NCBI RefSeq assembly: GCF_035582795.1
Contig: NC_134369.1
Coordinates: 61,442,001-61,506,000 of the forward strand
DNA from: Mycteria americana
Lineage: Eukaryota; Chordata; Aves; Ciconiiformes; Ciconiidae
Reading direction: 5' to 3'
Length of the DNA stretch: 64,000 bases
The notes beneath the pieces were generated by a model, which worked only from the letters and a program-made list of their open reading frames with translations, was not told where the DNA came from and made no database searches. How positions within the stretch are numbered: position 1 is the first letter of the stretch; each line of letters begins with the position of its first letter. Position numbers and translations under genes: made by a program. This document shows, one piece after another, positions 1-12,592 of this stretch.

Positions 1-59
1 AGGGCGTTATAGCCCCTGTCTTGTCCATGGCAATGTTCCCCTGTCCCCTCAGCATTCAC

Positions 60-1480
60 GGTTTAGATTAGCCCGTGTAACCGCTCCCGCCGCTTCCCCG
101 CGAGGAAAGCAGCACCGGGCGGTCTCTCACAGTTAAACCAGCGGCTCCGACCCCGCTCCTCGGTCCCTTTCGCCCCCGCAGTCCCCGCCCTCGGCGGGAG
201 CGGCGGGAGCGGCGGGCGCGCAGAACCCCTGGAAATCAGGCTGCTTTGGCGGAGGTGTCAAAAGATCCGGCTCAGGTGCCCGCTTCGGGCTTCCCGACCC
301 GTCTGCCGTGCAGCCGGCTCTGCCGGCCCCTAAAACCCTTCAGCACTTCACCTTTCCACCGCCCCTCCGAGCGGACGCCCGGCCGGCCTCCCGCGGCACC
401 GGGCTCAGGGCTGCACCGGCTCCGCCCGGCTCCGGCACCTCCGCTGATGCTGTGGGGCGGCGGGGCGAGAGCCCGAGGTGGGCTTGCTTCCCCCGGCTGC
501 GCGCTGGGCGTGAAGCACAGAGCCCTCGACGAAGCCTCGGAGCGGAGGGGGAACCTCCGCGGCAGCCCCAGCAGGGCAGGCTGCGGCGGGACATCGCCCC
601 GCTCCTCCCGGCGTGGGCAGCACCCGCCCCGGTACGGGAAAGGTGTCGGTGCCTGAGCCGCTTCCGGCCACCGTCCGTGCCTCTCGCCTGGTCCACGGGC
701 GCATCAGCCTCGGCTCCCTCCCCGCGACCCCACGCGGGACGAAGGAGCGCTTCTCCCCGATCCCAGGCTCCCAAGCATCAGCAACCCCGGCTGCCTCTTG
801 CCTAAGGACGGCGACGCCCCGCTCCCTTTGAACGTTGTTCCCGACACGGAAGGAGCCAAAGTCACCTCGCCACATCCAGAAGGAAGCGAGAGGAGGTGGG
901 GCAGGCGCCCACACCGGGCTCCAGAGACACGGGAGCAGGTGGAGGTGCCAGCGCCGGGCGGAGGGCGGCCGCCGGGGCAGCACACCGCCACCGCGCCGCT
1001 GCCCACCGGCTCCGAGCGCAGCCGTGTCCCTGCTCCCCGCGGCGCCTTTCCCAGCCCCACGCACGCCGTGCCGGGAGGACCAAAGGCAGAGCAGCTCTTG
1101 CAAACCCGCGCAGCGGGTCTTCTCTCAGGATGCCGCCGTAAAGGACTCTCACGCAGCCGCAGGGAAGGGCGGTGGGTGCCCGCCGAGCCGCCCCGCTGCC
1201 CGCAGCCCCCGGGCGGGGCCGGTGCCACCCCGCGCCCCCCCGAGCGCAGGCGGCGGCGAAGCCCCACGCAGGGCCGGGTCACTCGGCAGCGCTAGGCTCG
1301 GCTCCCAGGGGCGTGTGAAGGCCGGAGCCGATGCCCGGCGCACCGGCACCCACCCGGCCCTGGGCGGGTGTCAGACCGTGCGGCTCCGCGCCCGCCCTCA
1401 GAGCCGGCATCGGGTTAGCCCCGGTTGCAGGGGCTACAAGGGCAGCTCTACCTACGCGGTTACTTCCTCCCCTCCCCCCC
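60..1480. promoter_or_regulatory. CpG island at left edge, owner gene unknown
   Basis: About 1.4 kb of very GC-rich, CpG-dense DNA that changes abruptly to AT-rich sequence near 1,480-1,560. Such islands usually mark vertebrate promoters or single-exon GC-rich genes. Several overlapping reading frames of 65-244 codons exist on both strands, but they are low-complexity Pro/Arg/Gly/Ala translations in competing frames, as expected by chance in GC-rich DNA, and none shows a recognisable domain. By eye the + strand carries more C than G over much of the island. If this follows the usual skew downstream of CpG-island promoters, it would favour transcription on the minus strand, but the signal is weak. 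With PPP2R5C on the right, the expected neighbour is DIO3, so this could be part of the DIO3/DIO3OS island. No deiodinase coding sequence is present inside the window. Confidence 0.75.
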
Positions 1481-2853
1481 AGCTTAGTTTTCCTTACTTT
1501 ACAATAAAGCCCTTCTTTGCTTTCTCACCTCCTTATCTCTTTTTCTTATCGGCTTTTGGCATGCTTTAGTTGTAATCCGAAGTTACGGGCAACCCCCGGG
1601 CACGTCCCCACCCCGGCCCGGCCCCCAGGACATTTTCCGGTCATATGGACAGAAATGATCACTGTCCTTACTTGGGTTTTAATAGTTACAGAAACAGCCT
1701 CGTCTTTACTTTCTGCTACTAGCAGATTTTGGTCAAAGGCTACCGGAGGTCAGGATTTTTTTTTTTCCCCCCTAAATAAATCAGCTTTCTGAAGCTGCAT
1801 TCCTCCTTTAAACCAACCGAAAACAGAACTCTTGTTTATCACTTTCTCTTTAATCAGCTGCAGAAGAAAAATTTGCTGTGAATGCCCGGAATCCCTGAAA
1901 GAGATCACACTTTTCCTTTGCCCAAATCACAGTTATCTGCTCCTATTATATCCTCCACTTAAAATGAATCATAAGCCTCCATCCCACTGAGCTTTCTCGG
2001 GGATACTTGTTTAGCACAGACGAGAACAATACGCTTTACATCTAAAGAGCCCTGGATGTCACAAGCCTCTCCGGCTGATACAGAGTATTGAGAAACGTCC
2101 TATCTTTAAAACGCATTTTTACTGCCTTTCCACCTCCTTAGTGCCTGACAAACAGAAGTCAGAGAGCAGGGAAGAGATTTATCAGAGAGAGATCTGAGTG
2201 GTGATTACAGGTCCTGTCAATAATTAATCGAATTATGTCCTCAGCATAATTACATACAGTCCTCTAGCCGAGAGTGGAAAAGAAAGAAGGAAGTTGTGGT
2301 GTGGTCAGAGGGGGATCTCAGGACATGGTTCCAGTCATTAAAGATGTGATGTAACATTGCAATCTGGTGTATTCTGAGGCACAAATGGGGAAACACAAAC
2401 GAAACCAGCTACTAAAATATTATTTGCTTAAAAGCAGGGAGACAGCAAAAGCACTTGCTTCTCTCATTAGTTGTTCTCATCCCTACTTTCTGCTGGGATT
2501 TAAAGGTGTTTTATGATGAACAGACCAGAGGTCTTACTCATTTGATCTATAAGCTATATGTTGTAGGTTTGGTATCGTTCACCACATACTAACTGACTAA
2601 ATTTGATATTTCTGAGGTTTGAAATAAAAATTAAATTCAGTCCAGAAATTAAAATCAGTCCAGCAAAGCATCATATATCCAATATAAATCTAGAAATGAC
2701 ACATTCAAAGAATCTTGCAAGCAAGATTCTTACTCTGACACTATTTTTTCTGTACTTCTTCCAGTCATAAGGGAGATCATAATATCATTATTAATTTATT
2801 ATTTACTAAGAGCCGTTAGAGTGCTCTTTTGGTACACAAATGCAAGAAAACAA
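1481..2853. other. Intergenic, no gene seen
   Basis: The sequence shifts from GC-rich to AT-rich. An AATAAA lies at 1,503-1,508 and is followed by T-rich sequence. It could be the polyadenylation signal of a + strand transcript ending at the island, but a lone hexamer is weak evidence. Stretches around 1,820-2,000 and 2,200-2,300 (AT-rich with TAATTA-type cores) have the texture of conserved non-coding DNA, which cannot be tested from one sequence. Confidence 0.4.
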
Positions 2854-2960
2854 AGGGCTTGATTCAGTTCTCACACAAGTTTTGCACTGGTGTAACTTCA
2901 ATGACACGGGTGTAGTCACTTCAGAACCACCTGGGTGTAATTATGATCAAAATCTGGGCT
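2854..2960. repeat. Ancient palindromic MITE-like repeat
   Basis: The segment starts gggcttgattcag, contains gcactggtgtaacttcaatg and ends gatcaaaatctgggc. This is the layout of an old, partly palindromic repeat common in turtles, crocodilians and birds, in which a gattc...ggtgtaa arm is mirrored by a tgtaa...atctgggc arm. The arms here are degraded. The family name is unknown to me and the assignment rests on remembered consensus patterns. Confidence 0.5.
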
Positions 2961-3888
2961 ATTGCACTTCCTTTGCTTTTCTAATGGTTCAAAACCCCTA
3001 TTTTTCTACAGCATGCTGCGGAAGACAGACAGCTGTTTGAATACAGAGCTCAAAAATCCTTCTCAAGTTCCTCCTCACTGACAGTGCCAGTGTCCTAAAT
3101 CCTGCCAGAACTTAGTCACGTCAGCACGTTTCCTCACCGTTCTGCACCCTCCCTACAGTGTGAGAGTCGTAAACCCCATCAATGCGTGTACCCTTCCACC
3201 TGTTAAGGTGCATCCTCTTGGTGTCTTGAGCTTTAGATCAGGTAGCTTTTCATTTTAAATGCTTTTAAGCATCCGGCTGCCAAAAGGAATTTGACACCTG
3301 CTTCCTCCTTTACAAATTTCTCTTTTCAGACAAATTCTTGATGATGCCTCTTGAAAAGGCGTTCATTTATGACCTCCGCTTAATTGACTACTCCATGTCT
3401 TCCTTGTCTTCTTGGCCTTCCACCTGCTCCTTTAGAGATTTTGGAAGTGGTTTACAGTGGTAAATGCACTAACAATCAACAACCAAAAACATCTTAACTA
3501 GAACAGTTAAGCAGTATTCAATACCTCCTGTGTGAAAATACGTTACAGGACAAGGTTAAAATCCTTCAGCTGATATGTTTTGTATAGGAATTCTTCTCAG
3601 GGTATAATGCTTATGCTCACAAAAGTAAGGATCCCTCAGTCTGGTCCATGGAGTTCCTGTGCCCATCAAACATAGAAGGTCAGGCCTATCTGATGTTTCC
3701 TCTCTCTGTTCCAAGTTAATAGCTCCTTCCTGACTTTGCTCATGGAAGCGTTTGCTTCCATTTCCTTTCAAGTAATAAATATCCTCCATCTTGAAAGAAC
3801 CTTTAGGACACGGCCAGATGGGGTAAGGTAGTTCAACCTCCTACACATCGTTCCCCCAGTGCTCAGAATTACTTTGACACGGAGCCGA

Positions 3889-3951
3889 TCCCTGAATGTC
3901 TGATAAAGACAACATCTAAGAGCTGTAGTTCTTACTGGGGACATTCAGGGA
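3889..3951. repeat. Inverted repeat with perfect 12-bp arms
   Basis: TCCCTGAATGTC at 3,889-3,900 is the exact reverse complement of GACATTCAGGGA at 3,940-3,951, with a 39-bp spacer. Weaker complementarity continues outside the arms (gccgat against attggc). It could be the remnant of a small palindromic MITE or a structured non-coding element. No reading frame runs through it. Confidence 0.6.
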
Positions 3952-5313
3952 TGAATTGGCACATGGCCCCTGGCAGAAGGGGATCCCATTATCCATTATA
4001 GAGTAATGGGCACTATAATAAACAATAAACAGATTTAAATTTTACTGAAACCCCTAGCAATGAGGGTAAGGACTATAGCAAAGCTTTCCATCTCTTCTGT
4101 CCATCTTCTCCCTCTCACCTTCTTAGGCTTACAAAGCAACTAGTGCTTGAGCAGTCTGCATTTGACTGGACTTTCACATCCATTCCAAGGCACCCTGGGT
4201 GGGATTTTTAGGATAATATTTCTGTTTCCTTGGTAGGTCTTGCTTTTCTTGCCTGAAGAGTTAGTCAGGATGTACATTCCTTGCAGTAGGCAAAATTCAG
4301 CATACTTACTTAATCACTCCAGCTTATCAGGCACAATTCCTCAAATGATGTGCCATACTGTGGAAATTAAACGAGGTCTCACAGCACAGAACCTCCCTTC
4401 AAGTATCATGAACTTGAAAAATTTTGTGTTGAAACATCTTTCAGAGCTTTCTCAGAGCGCATGTAAGTAACTTCATGAGCATAATTATGCCAAAGATATA
4501 GTTAGTGCCAAAGACCTGATAGTGGAAATAATTTCTAAGAATAAAAATCATTACATTACCTAAGGATAAATTTTAAAATGTACGCTTATGAAAAATTATA
4601 TTTTATTAAGTGATAAGTAAAATTTAAAGGTACATGTTATGACTTCTTCAAATTGTGGACAAAAAGAAGTGACCCTTATAAAAACTATGGGACTGGGCTG
4701 AAGAAATTCTGGAAGTTTCACAATTCAACGCAAGAAAAAAAAATTTTTAGTTATTTGATCACTTACCATTTGTGATGAAGGACAACCAGGAAAGAAGAGG
4801 GCACAAGACTGCTGTCAACTGGATTTGCAGCACATGGACATAGAGAACATACTGTGCTACTAACACACAGACACATGCATACAATTGCAAACAGAGATCA
4901 AAATTAGACCAAAGTGGTTTTGGAACATTGGAAAAGGAGTGGCAGGCAGTTGTCCGTTTTATAGAATGAAATATTTATTTCAAAAAGTGATAATTATACA
5001 AAAATTCAAGCAAATTACCAAGTTCATTTCTATTTCTTCTCACTCTAAGTGGAACACATCAATTGCATGTATGTCAGTGAATAAGGAACAGTTCTGGGGA
5101 AATGGAAAATATTAGATGGAACTCAGTTGTCTTGTTTCCTCTATTTAATTTTATCTTTTTTTCTCTTTTAACTATATATTTCCTTCTCTAGAATGCATAT
5201 CACTGGAATGATTATGCTGGGCTCTATTTGTTTTTTTTAATGTTCATGCAGATCTATAGATTTTTTTTAGTTAGTATTTAGCTGACTGATGTATCTCTGA
5301 TACAAAATAATCT
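3952..5313. other. Intergenic, no gene seen
   Basis: AT-rich unique-looking sequence. The longest reading frames (about 75 codons) have no recognisable motif, no splice context and ordinary AT-rich composition. I treat them as chance. Confidence 0.4.
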
Positions 5314-5372
5314 ACTAAGTCAATAGTTCTATCTCAGTCAATAGACATCAAACTAAGTCAATAGTTCTGTCT
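5314..5372. repeat. Short tandem duplication, 38-bp period
   Basis: Two near-identical 21-bp copies, actaagtcaatagttct followed by atct or gtct, start at 5,314 and 5,352. A partial copy of the core (agtcaatag) lies between them. This looks like a local slippage duplication. Confidence 0.7.
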
Positions 5373-7840
5373 ACCTGATTAGAGCAAAGGTGTGGTAAGC
5401 AAAAGCAAGAAAAGAATTTGTAATACATGGAACCATTCCCCAGAACTGACGTGTAATGCCTCTCCTATTTCCATGAGATGTCTTCACTTGATTCACTCAG
5501 CTGAAATAATTTCCAGAAATTATCTATTGGGAGGAACAGAATGGAAGAAAAGAACAGCAGATGGAGGAAGAAATGTCATTGATCTTGCTTTTCATTTTTT
5601 TACTGACTGAACTTTGAAGTCTTCAGCCACATCCTCATGAACACAAAGAGAGGTTTGGAGAAACTCAGTAGTGATTTACCAGTAGAATTGAAACATATTG
5701 GTATGCACTATAGAAATACATCTGTGTTTCCTAAAGTTGGATAGGAAGCTATCCAGAGGGATGCATATTGGCACTTCCTGCAGACGCTGCTGGAAGCTGG
5801 AAACATCTCCTTTGTCTTTTACCACATATTCTGTGTTACTACAAACCCGCTTTGGAATCTTTTGTTTTGTTAATAAATCTAATCCTTAGAAAAGGGACTT
5901 TACAAAAAGGAAAATCAGACTTTATCTTTCCAGTCATTGAGTGTGCCCACTGACTCACAATTTACTTCCAGATCTGTCAAGCTTCTCTTGCTCAATGCAG
6001 TAAGACAGTGCTTCATGGGCCCAGAGGATGGGGAAGAAGCCATCGAGCACATAGAGTCTCCAAGAGAGACTGCAGCACTGCATTACAAATGCATGAGATA
6101 AGGCCCAAACTGTGGGACGATGAAAAGAGGGAGCCGGTTGTCTATTTCCCATGCACAGCACTGACAGTTGACAGATATGCCCAGCTAAATATTGTTTGTG
6201 AAACCTGGTACTATTTTTAATGCCAGGTGAGCAATCAGGGCATTCATTGTAATTCCCATGTCATTCGTTTTTAGACAATGGATGTGTCATCATTGTAAAA
6301 TGGAATTTGGTTTTTTTTGGAAAAGAAATCAACACTTAAGACATACTTTTGAGCAAGTCAAAAGACACCCAAGGGTATGATTGTCTTGTATGCTGCTCTT
6401 TTTAATAAGGCCAAGGAAAAGCATCACTGGATGCGATTATAATCAACTGCTGCTTTAATGCAGACAATCGAAGAAGGCTCCTTACTGATGGTTGTAAATT
6501 CATCATTAAGGATACCACTCAGAGTCATTTGGCATGACATTTTTTATGCACAGAACAGAAAAGTGCAGTATTAGCTCCTGAGTGATTGGATGAGTTGTAC
6601 ATCCATTAATGGGCATATCAGAAAATGGTTCCCAGCTTCGACTTATCTCCTACACAAACTGAGAAGATGCAGATTGTCTTGCTGTTGTTTACTCAAATTT
6701 TTGGTGCATTTTTTCACCTGTTTATTTGAGAACCTACTATCATCATGCATTGTAGATTTTACTGCTGACTCTGAGATCGTAACAGTCTGGCTATGTTCAC
6801 GTATTATGAAATCTACAGGATGACAGGCAATATGAGAACAAATTAGTTGCACTAATCCTATAACAAATAGACATTTCTCAGTTCACTGCTTTGGGAAATG
6901 AGGGAAATGGTAGATCATAAGCCCAGGAAAGCTGGACAAATTTTTGATCGAATGTTTTATCCATCCAAGTCACCAGTTCAACCTGGCTAAAATCCATGTG
7001 TCATCCACCTGAAAATTGCAAAATTATTCCAACAAGAATTCATTAAAACATAAAAACATTAGAAGTTAAAACTCAAAAAATCTATATTCATATTTTCATA
7101 GTAGACCACCTTTTTCATTTAAGATGTATCATTTCTAAATACAATTAGATTTAAATTTCCAGAAAAAATACATAAAACAAAAAATGAAAGGTTTCATTTT
7201 CCATTTTGGCCAACTCAAAAATCTATGTTTTCCTGTTACACAAGTGAAGTAAAATATACACTATTCAAATTCCCTGCTCTGTAGTCTTTCCTCCTGTTCA
7301 TGAACTGTTTGTGAACTGGTTATGATCTGTTAATCTATTCTTTATCCACATACTTCATCGATCAAATTACATGAACAAATTTCAGCCAAGAACATATCAA
7401 CTAATTGTTCAGTTAGGGTATTTATTTAACTGTAATATATGACCACCACTTATACGAGTGGTGTCATATTTGCTCCCCTACTGGATAGATGATTTTTTTT
7501 TTCAGAGAGGAAGTACCAAATATCAAGTCATGACATTTCTCAGATGTGAATTTTCAGATGAATAATCATTAAATGTTTAAAAGATATACAAAGTTTCTAT
7601 CTAGACACCAGCATTATCCACTTTTAAGCCATCAACACATTTTCAGCACTCTGAACCAACATATTTTATTTAACCGTATGCACAAACTATAGATATAGTT
7701 TATAGGAGAGACTAGATAACAAGAAAATAAGAATGCTCTTAAAAAAAAAAAAAGAGCCTAGATTTCAGTATTTAGGCTTCCAGTATAAACAATACCTTTT
7801 TCCCCGTAAGTAATAGTGAGAAGTCAATCATACCTCAGCT
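5373..7840. other. Intergenic, no gene seen
   Basis: AT-rich sequence without a convincing gene. The block ~6,370-6,560 has balanced composition and no repeat resemblance, so it is a candidate conserved non-coding element, but this is only an impression. A small hairpin (accact/agtggt) sits near 7,445-7,465. Confidence 0.35.
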
Positions 7841-7905
7841 GCCAGATAGTTAGGACACTCACTTAAAGGAGGAGGTTCTGGTACAAGCCCAGCCCATGTT
7901 CGTGG
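7841..7905 (+). repeat. Ancient amniote interspersed repeat fragment
   Basis: The string gttaggacactcactta, followed by ggaggttctggtacaagccc, resembles the old amniote repeat reading roughly 'gttagggcactcacctg...ggttcaagtccctg' that is common in turtle genomes. It is strongly diverged, its ends are not defined, and the match is from memory. Confidence 0.4.
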
Positions 7906-8271
7906 ATCTGAACCTGGAATTTCCATATCCCTGCCAATGTCACAGCCTGTGAAATACACAAACCATTTCCTTGGACCTTTAGGGGAATAGGTACTGATCA
8001 GCACTTGTGGGGGATGGTGGGAGAAAGACTGCTCACTTTCCTAGCAAAGGTACTTATTTAGGATATAAAACAGGTATGTTACAGTATGAAGCAAAATATC
8101 AGGTGCATGCCATAACTGTGAGGCTACTATTTAATTCCAGATAATTGTCATTCTTCTTTATTTTACTCTGACCAGAAAGTCTATTCTGACTTGAGAAACC
8201 TTCCCAATGAAAATTTACTTTTAGCCAATACATTCCCTCATAAAATAGCTGAATTTACCAGAAATTTACTA

Positions 8272-8298
8272 CCCCCCCCCCCCCAAAAAAAAAAAAAA
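8272..8298. repeat. Homopolymer junction C13-A14
   Basis: Thirteen C residues (8,272-8,284) are followed directly by fourteen A residues (8,285-8,298). Such tracts are prone to polymerase slippage and sequencing error, so the exact length is uncertain. Confidence 0.95.
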
Positions 8299-11200
8299 GT
8301 TCCATTCAAAAGTTTCGGGCCAGCTCTAGGATGGACTTTCAGAGTCGCATGTAACTGCTTTCATTGCCTGATTGGTCAACATGTTTACATATCTTCCCCT
8401 GCTGTGTATATGACCAAGTATTGTGTAGGCAGGCAGGCTGGCCAGTAAAATCTCAAAAAGCAGTGAAACATTCCCATCAGTGCAAGCAACAGCTCTCAGT
8501 ATAAATAATTGTCTTGTCATGTCTCCCCAGGCTCATTCTCTTTCCTTTCTTTCTCTCTCGCCTGCATTTCCTCAGAGATGTTCTTTCTCCGTCAACATAG
8601 CCTCGTGTTACTTCTCTGCAGCTTTGCTGCCCTCCATTCTAAAATCTGGCATTACAGTGAAACTTCCAAGAATTCCATTCTCTGAAGCATTATGAGTCAC
8701 ACTGTAGTCTTCAGCAATATTTTTAAAACACCAATGTTTTTTTAATCACTCTTGAGACCCACAGAAGAAAGTAAGGATATTATCTTGCTAACTTACAGTC
8801 GTGGTTGTTTTTTCTATTGCCACCCACACTCTCTCATCTTTCTCCAGATACTCTGCTCCAGTCTCTCAATAGTGCAGGCATATGGTATTCAAGCATGCCA
8901 GAGTCTGACTTCAAGTTTTAGTCATTTTTCTTCCTGTAAAAAGGATAGAGGGACATTAAGCCTATGACCATTTGGGAGCTTTCTTTATGTTAAGAGTTTT
9001 ATTAGGTTTTATACTTTAATAAATAGTCTAAGCTATACCATGAAACTAACAGAGAAACATCAGGTCTGAGCCATAATTCATCATATCTGAATACCAGCAA
9101 TGCCATGTGTCTGGTATGTCAGAGGCAGCACAGAATTCACTGGTGCAACAGAGAACATAGGAAGGGGAGAATTCCTGCCTGCTCCTTGCAGTGATTTCCA
9201 AAAGAGCCTTTTAACAGAGGAGCTGGTTATCTTTAGGAGTTGTAGTTCTAAATACTGTCCCTGATAATAAAAATATAAATCTTTATTCTCCTATTTGAAG
9301 AGCTTTCCATTTTAACAAGAAAAAAATAAACATTAATAAGCTATGGTAAAGTTATCAGTTCATTTTCATTGTATGTTTCAATGCTTTCTCCTTCTTCTTG
9401 TGCAGGAGGGATGAGGCAGCTTGTATTACAAAAGAGTTATTTGCAGCTTAGGACAGAAGTTCCACAAATTGCTGTTATCTGCCCTGCAAATGCTCATGTG
9501 ACACACTGAATAAATATACCTCAAGGTAAGCACATAACACTGGACAATGGGAGTTCACTAAAGAAGATCCCTAAAGACAACAGTTATCTGAGCTTCTGTA
9601 GAGATCAGCTTCTTGCATGTACCATTCGAGGATGACTGGCTGCCCCATGACAGTCTTTAGAAAAAGCTGCCAGGAAATAAGAGGATGAAGAGACCTAGAT
9701 TTCAAATTACCAGCTGATCATATAAAGAAAGTACATTCCTAGGTCTCCAAAGTTACTGAAAAATGGTCAGTGAGCTTGCCTGTGCAAGAGATGGTTGAGA
9801 GAACTGTGAAAATAAACACATCATTGAGAAATGGAGGTAGGATGAGTGAGATTTGCTTAAGAAAAGGCGAGAACAGTGTTAAGCGAAATAGAAAAGAATC
9901 CATATTAAATAGTAGCATTAATGCAGTAAGCCAGGAAGCTACGAGTGATCAAGACTCCTCAAGAATCAAAGTTAGGTGAGGGATTTTATACACACACATG
10001 CATATATTTATTTGTTTACATAAAATAAAGCACAATCATACTGAAACTGCTCATTTTACATCCAGCTCATATAGGGCTTTTCTGTCTCACTGCCTCATAC
10101 CCAGAAATGTGGAAAAGCAATAAACTTGCCTTTCATTTTAGTAGGATTTTGCTCCTACTCTACGTATCTTTAAGGAACCTTGGCCAATTTTTTTACTTGA
10201 TTGTACCAATCCTAAGCTTTTGGAGGATGCTGTAACTACCAGGCTAAGATGTTTAAAATTTGCTTTATTCACTGTGGGTTTTTTAAGATTAAAAAGTAAA
10301 AGATAATTTTCTAGGAAATAGGGCCAAAATATTAGCACAGTTGCCTAATGTTAAGCTTTTCAATCCACATTTAGTCTCCCTAGTGTCAGTAAAGTTGTTA
10401 TACCTCAGTGACAGATACCCACAAATCTCAGTGAATGGCTGTGAGATACAACCCAGCTAAACATCAAACTATTTGTAAACTCATTATCATTATAGATTCA
10501 GAAGCCTATTTAAATACAGACATCCAGTTTTGAACATTTGTCATAAGACTATAGCAGTGATGGGCTAAGATTTTTGGTACCTGCTGATGTCATTGATCAG
10601 CTGTAGAGATTTCAGTTTTTCACCGAAGCTAGCGTTATCAAAAGAGCACCTCTTTAAGCCCCTTGTGTTTCATTATTTTGTACTACTACTAAGAAGAAGA
10701 ATATCGTCATCTTCCCTGAACCCCCATCACTGCAATTTCATGCCTTGGACAGAACAGGATGCAACAGAAACAACCTCTGGTCTGGGCAGCACACGTCAGG
10801 CTTAGCAAAGAGAACGTCATCAGCCAAAGATCAATAGTTAAAATTTCCAGATTACTCTGAATCATTCTGCTGAGGGGCCTTCCTACTACCTCTTACTGGC
10901 TTTTCAGGAATAATTAGAAACAGGCGGCAGTTGCACCATTTCTGTAAGTTTAAAGCAAGCTGAAAATCAGAATTGAGTTGCTACATTTTCAACAGCAGAA
11001 AATGTCAACAGCACAGGCAATTTTCGTCTGAATTTACACACGCTTTTTTCAGTGCTTCACAGAAAGAAAAGCCAGTTGACACAATAGGGAAATCTAGCAC
11101 GTACAAAGTATGAAGCTCTGAAAATTAAGACTGTTGTGAAATTTAGAAATGTGATAGTGATGTGAATCTGCATGTCTCTAAAACAGTCTCTTCCATTACA

Positions 11201-11764
11201 GATCTCAGATTTGTATATGTCAGACATAGCTTGAATGAAAGCCAAAGCCTAGATTAATCCACTTTCTATAAAATTTGCCTACACATGTATCTGAAAATCA
11301 AAACACAGAAAACAATATCAGAGAACTCATAAAGAAAATAATATTTAATTAGTTAGCTATACAGATGTAGAGGTTCAGGAACAGACTCACCTTGAAGGAT
11401 TTTTTGTTTTGTTTTTTCTTGCACAAAATATACTTCCAGAATTCGGTTTTCTTTACAAGCATTCTTTAATGAATTCCCCAATGTTGATAATTTAGTCACA
11501 AAAATAAGTGGTTTTGTTCAGTCTTACCTTCTTTTTCTATAAAATGTCCCCTCAATACCATTTATGAAAAAAAGCAAAATAATACTTGGGGTAATCAAAG
11601 GGTAAGTATCCAAATAATTTAGAAGATGAAGACTGCATATTTTAACAAGCTTACTCTACCATGGCAATATGATCGGAGTTACAGCTGTGACAGAGATTTT
11701 AACAGGGGAAGATCGATGCAGATTTGCAGATGGAAGTCATGTTTCAAAAATGTATTAGGCTTGT
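8299..11764. other. Intergenic, no gene seen
   Basis: AT-rich sequence with only short chance reading frames (up to about 72 codons). No tRNA-like or coding features were recognised. Confidence 0.4.
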
Positions 11765-12300
11765 CTAAAGGAACATGTGAATAAGATGACCTGGTAACTG
11801 TGGTGTTGCAATTCTATACTTGGATATCCGGGTGCATACAACTTGGATTTCCATAAAGCTTTGCGAAAATTTACAGGCCTTTAAAAGAGTGAAGCTACCA
11901 TGGCACAAGAGGAACAGTCCTCTTGTGCATTATTAGCTTTTTCCAAGTTGGGAAAGAAAAGAAGGAACTAACGGTCCATTGTCAGAAGGGAGGAAGGTTA
12001 CTCACAAGGCGTTACAAGGTCTCTGCTGGAATCTGTGCTGTTCAGCATTCTAATGAGTAATTTCAAATACAGAGTAAATACAAACTTTATACATTCTGCT
12101 GATGATATGAAATTATGCAGGATAGTAAAAACTAAAGTTGTCTGAGGCAAAGTATAGAAGCATCTCACAGTACCAAATGACTAGCTGGTAAAGTGATAGA
12201 TGAAATTAAATGCCATTTCTAAGTTGGGAAAAACATTCTAAGTTGGGAAAAAATACACATTTTTGCACATAATGGCTGCCTGATGTACCTCTGGACAACA
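11765..12300 (+). mobile_element. Decayed ancient CR1/L3-like LINE, RT region
   Basis: Although full of stops and indels, the + strand retains in the right order the landmarks of a CR1/L3-type reverse transcriptase ORF2. At ~11,840-11,870 cttggatttccataaagc corresponds to the LDF-KAF motif. At ~12,005-12,060 there is a degraded GV-QGS-LG-VLF-I stretch. At ~12,095-12,120 ctgctgatgatatgaaatta matches the A-D-D catalytic motif. At ~12,195-12,240 a W...KW-MKFN-like stretch follows. Divergence is far higher than in the CR1 copy at 24 kb, so the insertion is much older. An internal 20-bp tandem duplication occurred later. The extent is approximate. Confidence 0.65.
12214..12253. repeat. 20-bp tandem duplication
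   Basis: Two consecutive copies of cattt/cattctaagttgggaaaaa lie inside the decayed CR1/L3-like element. This is a local duplication after insertion. Confidence 0.75.
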
Positions 12301-12475
12301 AAGTCTATAGAGATTTTAATGAGTTAATGAAACTATTTCTTTTAATTCATTCATATCAGTGATTCAGAGTATTCCTGATAGTGCCTTTTAATTTCGTTGA
12401 AAGTTGGTGGCATTTAGACTACCACAGTATTTTTTATAATTCCATTTGGGGATTGAGCTTCTCTGTCTTTACAGT

Positions 12476-12592
12476 GCTTAATAAATACAAATTAATTATC
12501 CTAACACTCTATGAGGTCAATAAACTATATAACTCTCCTCTCACATGGGAATAAAATTGAGGTATTTCAGTTAAATGATTTGCACAAAGTGC
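12476..12592 (-). repeat. MIR-like CORE-SINE fragment, minus strand
   Basis: The order ctatgaggtcaataaact, then cacatgggaataaaattgagg, then ttaaatgatttgcacaaagt follows the reverse complement of the MIR 3' half (ccctatgaggtag, then gatgaggaaactgagg, then ttaagtgacttgcccaaggt). Divergence is high, as expected of an ancient amniote MIR. The match is from memory and ends are approximate. Confidence 0.5.

Noticed and set aside
1503-1508. AATAAA as 3' end of a gene lying left of the window
   Set aside because: The hexamer is common by chance in AT-rich DNA, and no upstream coding sequence or SECIS-like structure was found to support it.
246-1569. Overlapping frames of 136-244 codons (+) and 96-232 codons (-) in the left CpG island
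   Set aside because: All are compositionally biased Pro/Arg/Gly/Ala strings in competing frames with no motif, as GC-rich DNA with few stop codons produces by chance. None resembles a deiodinase.
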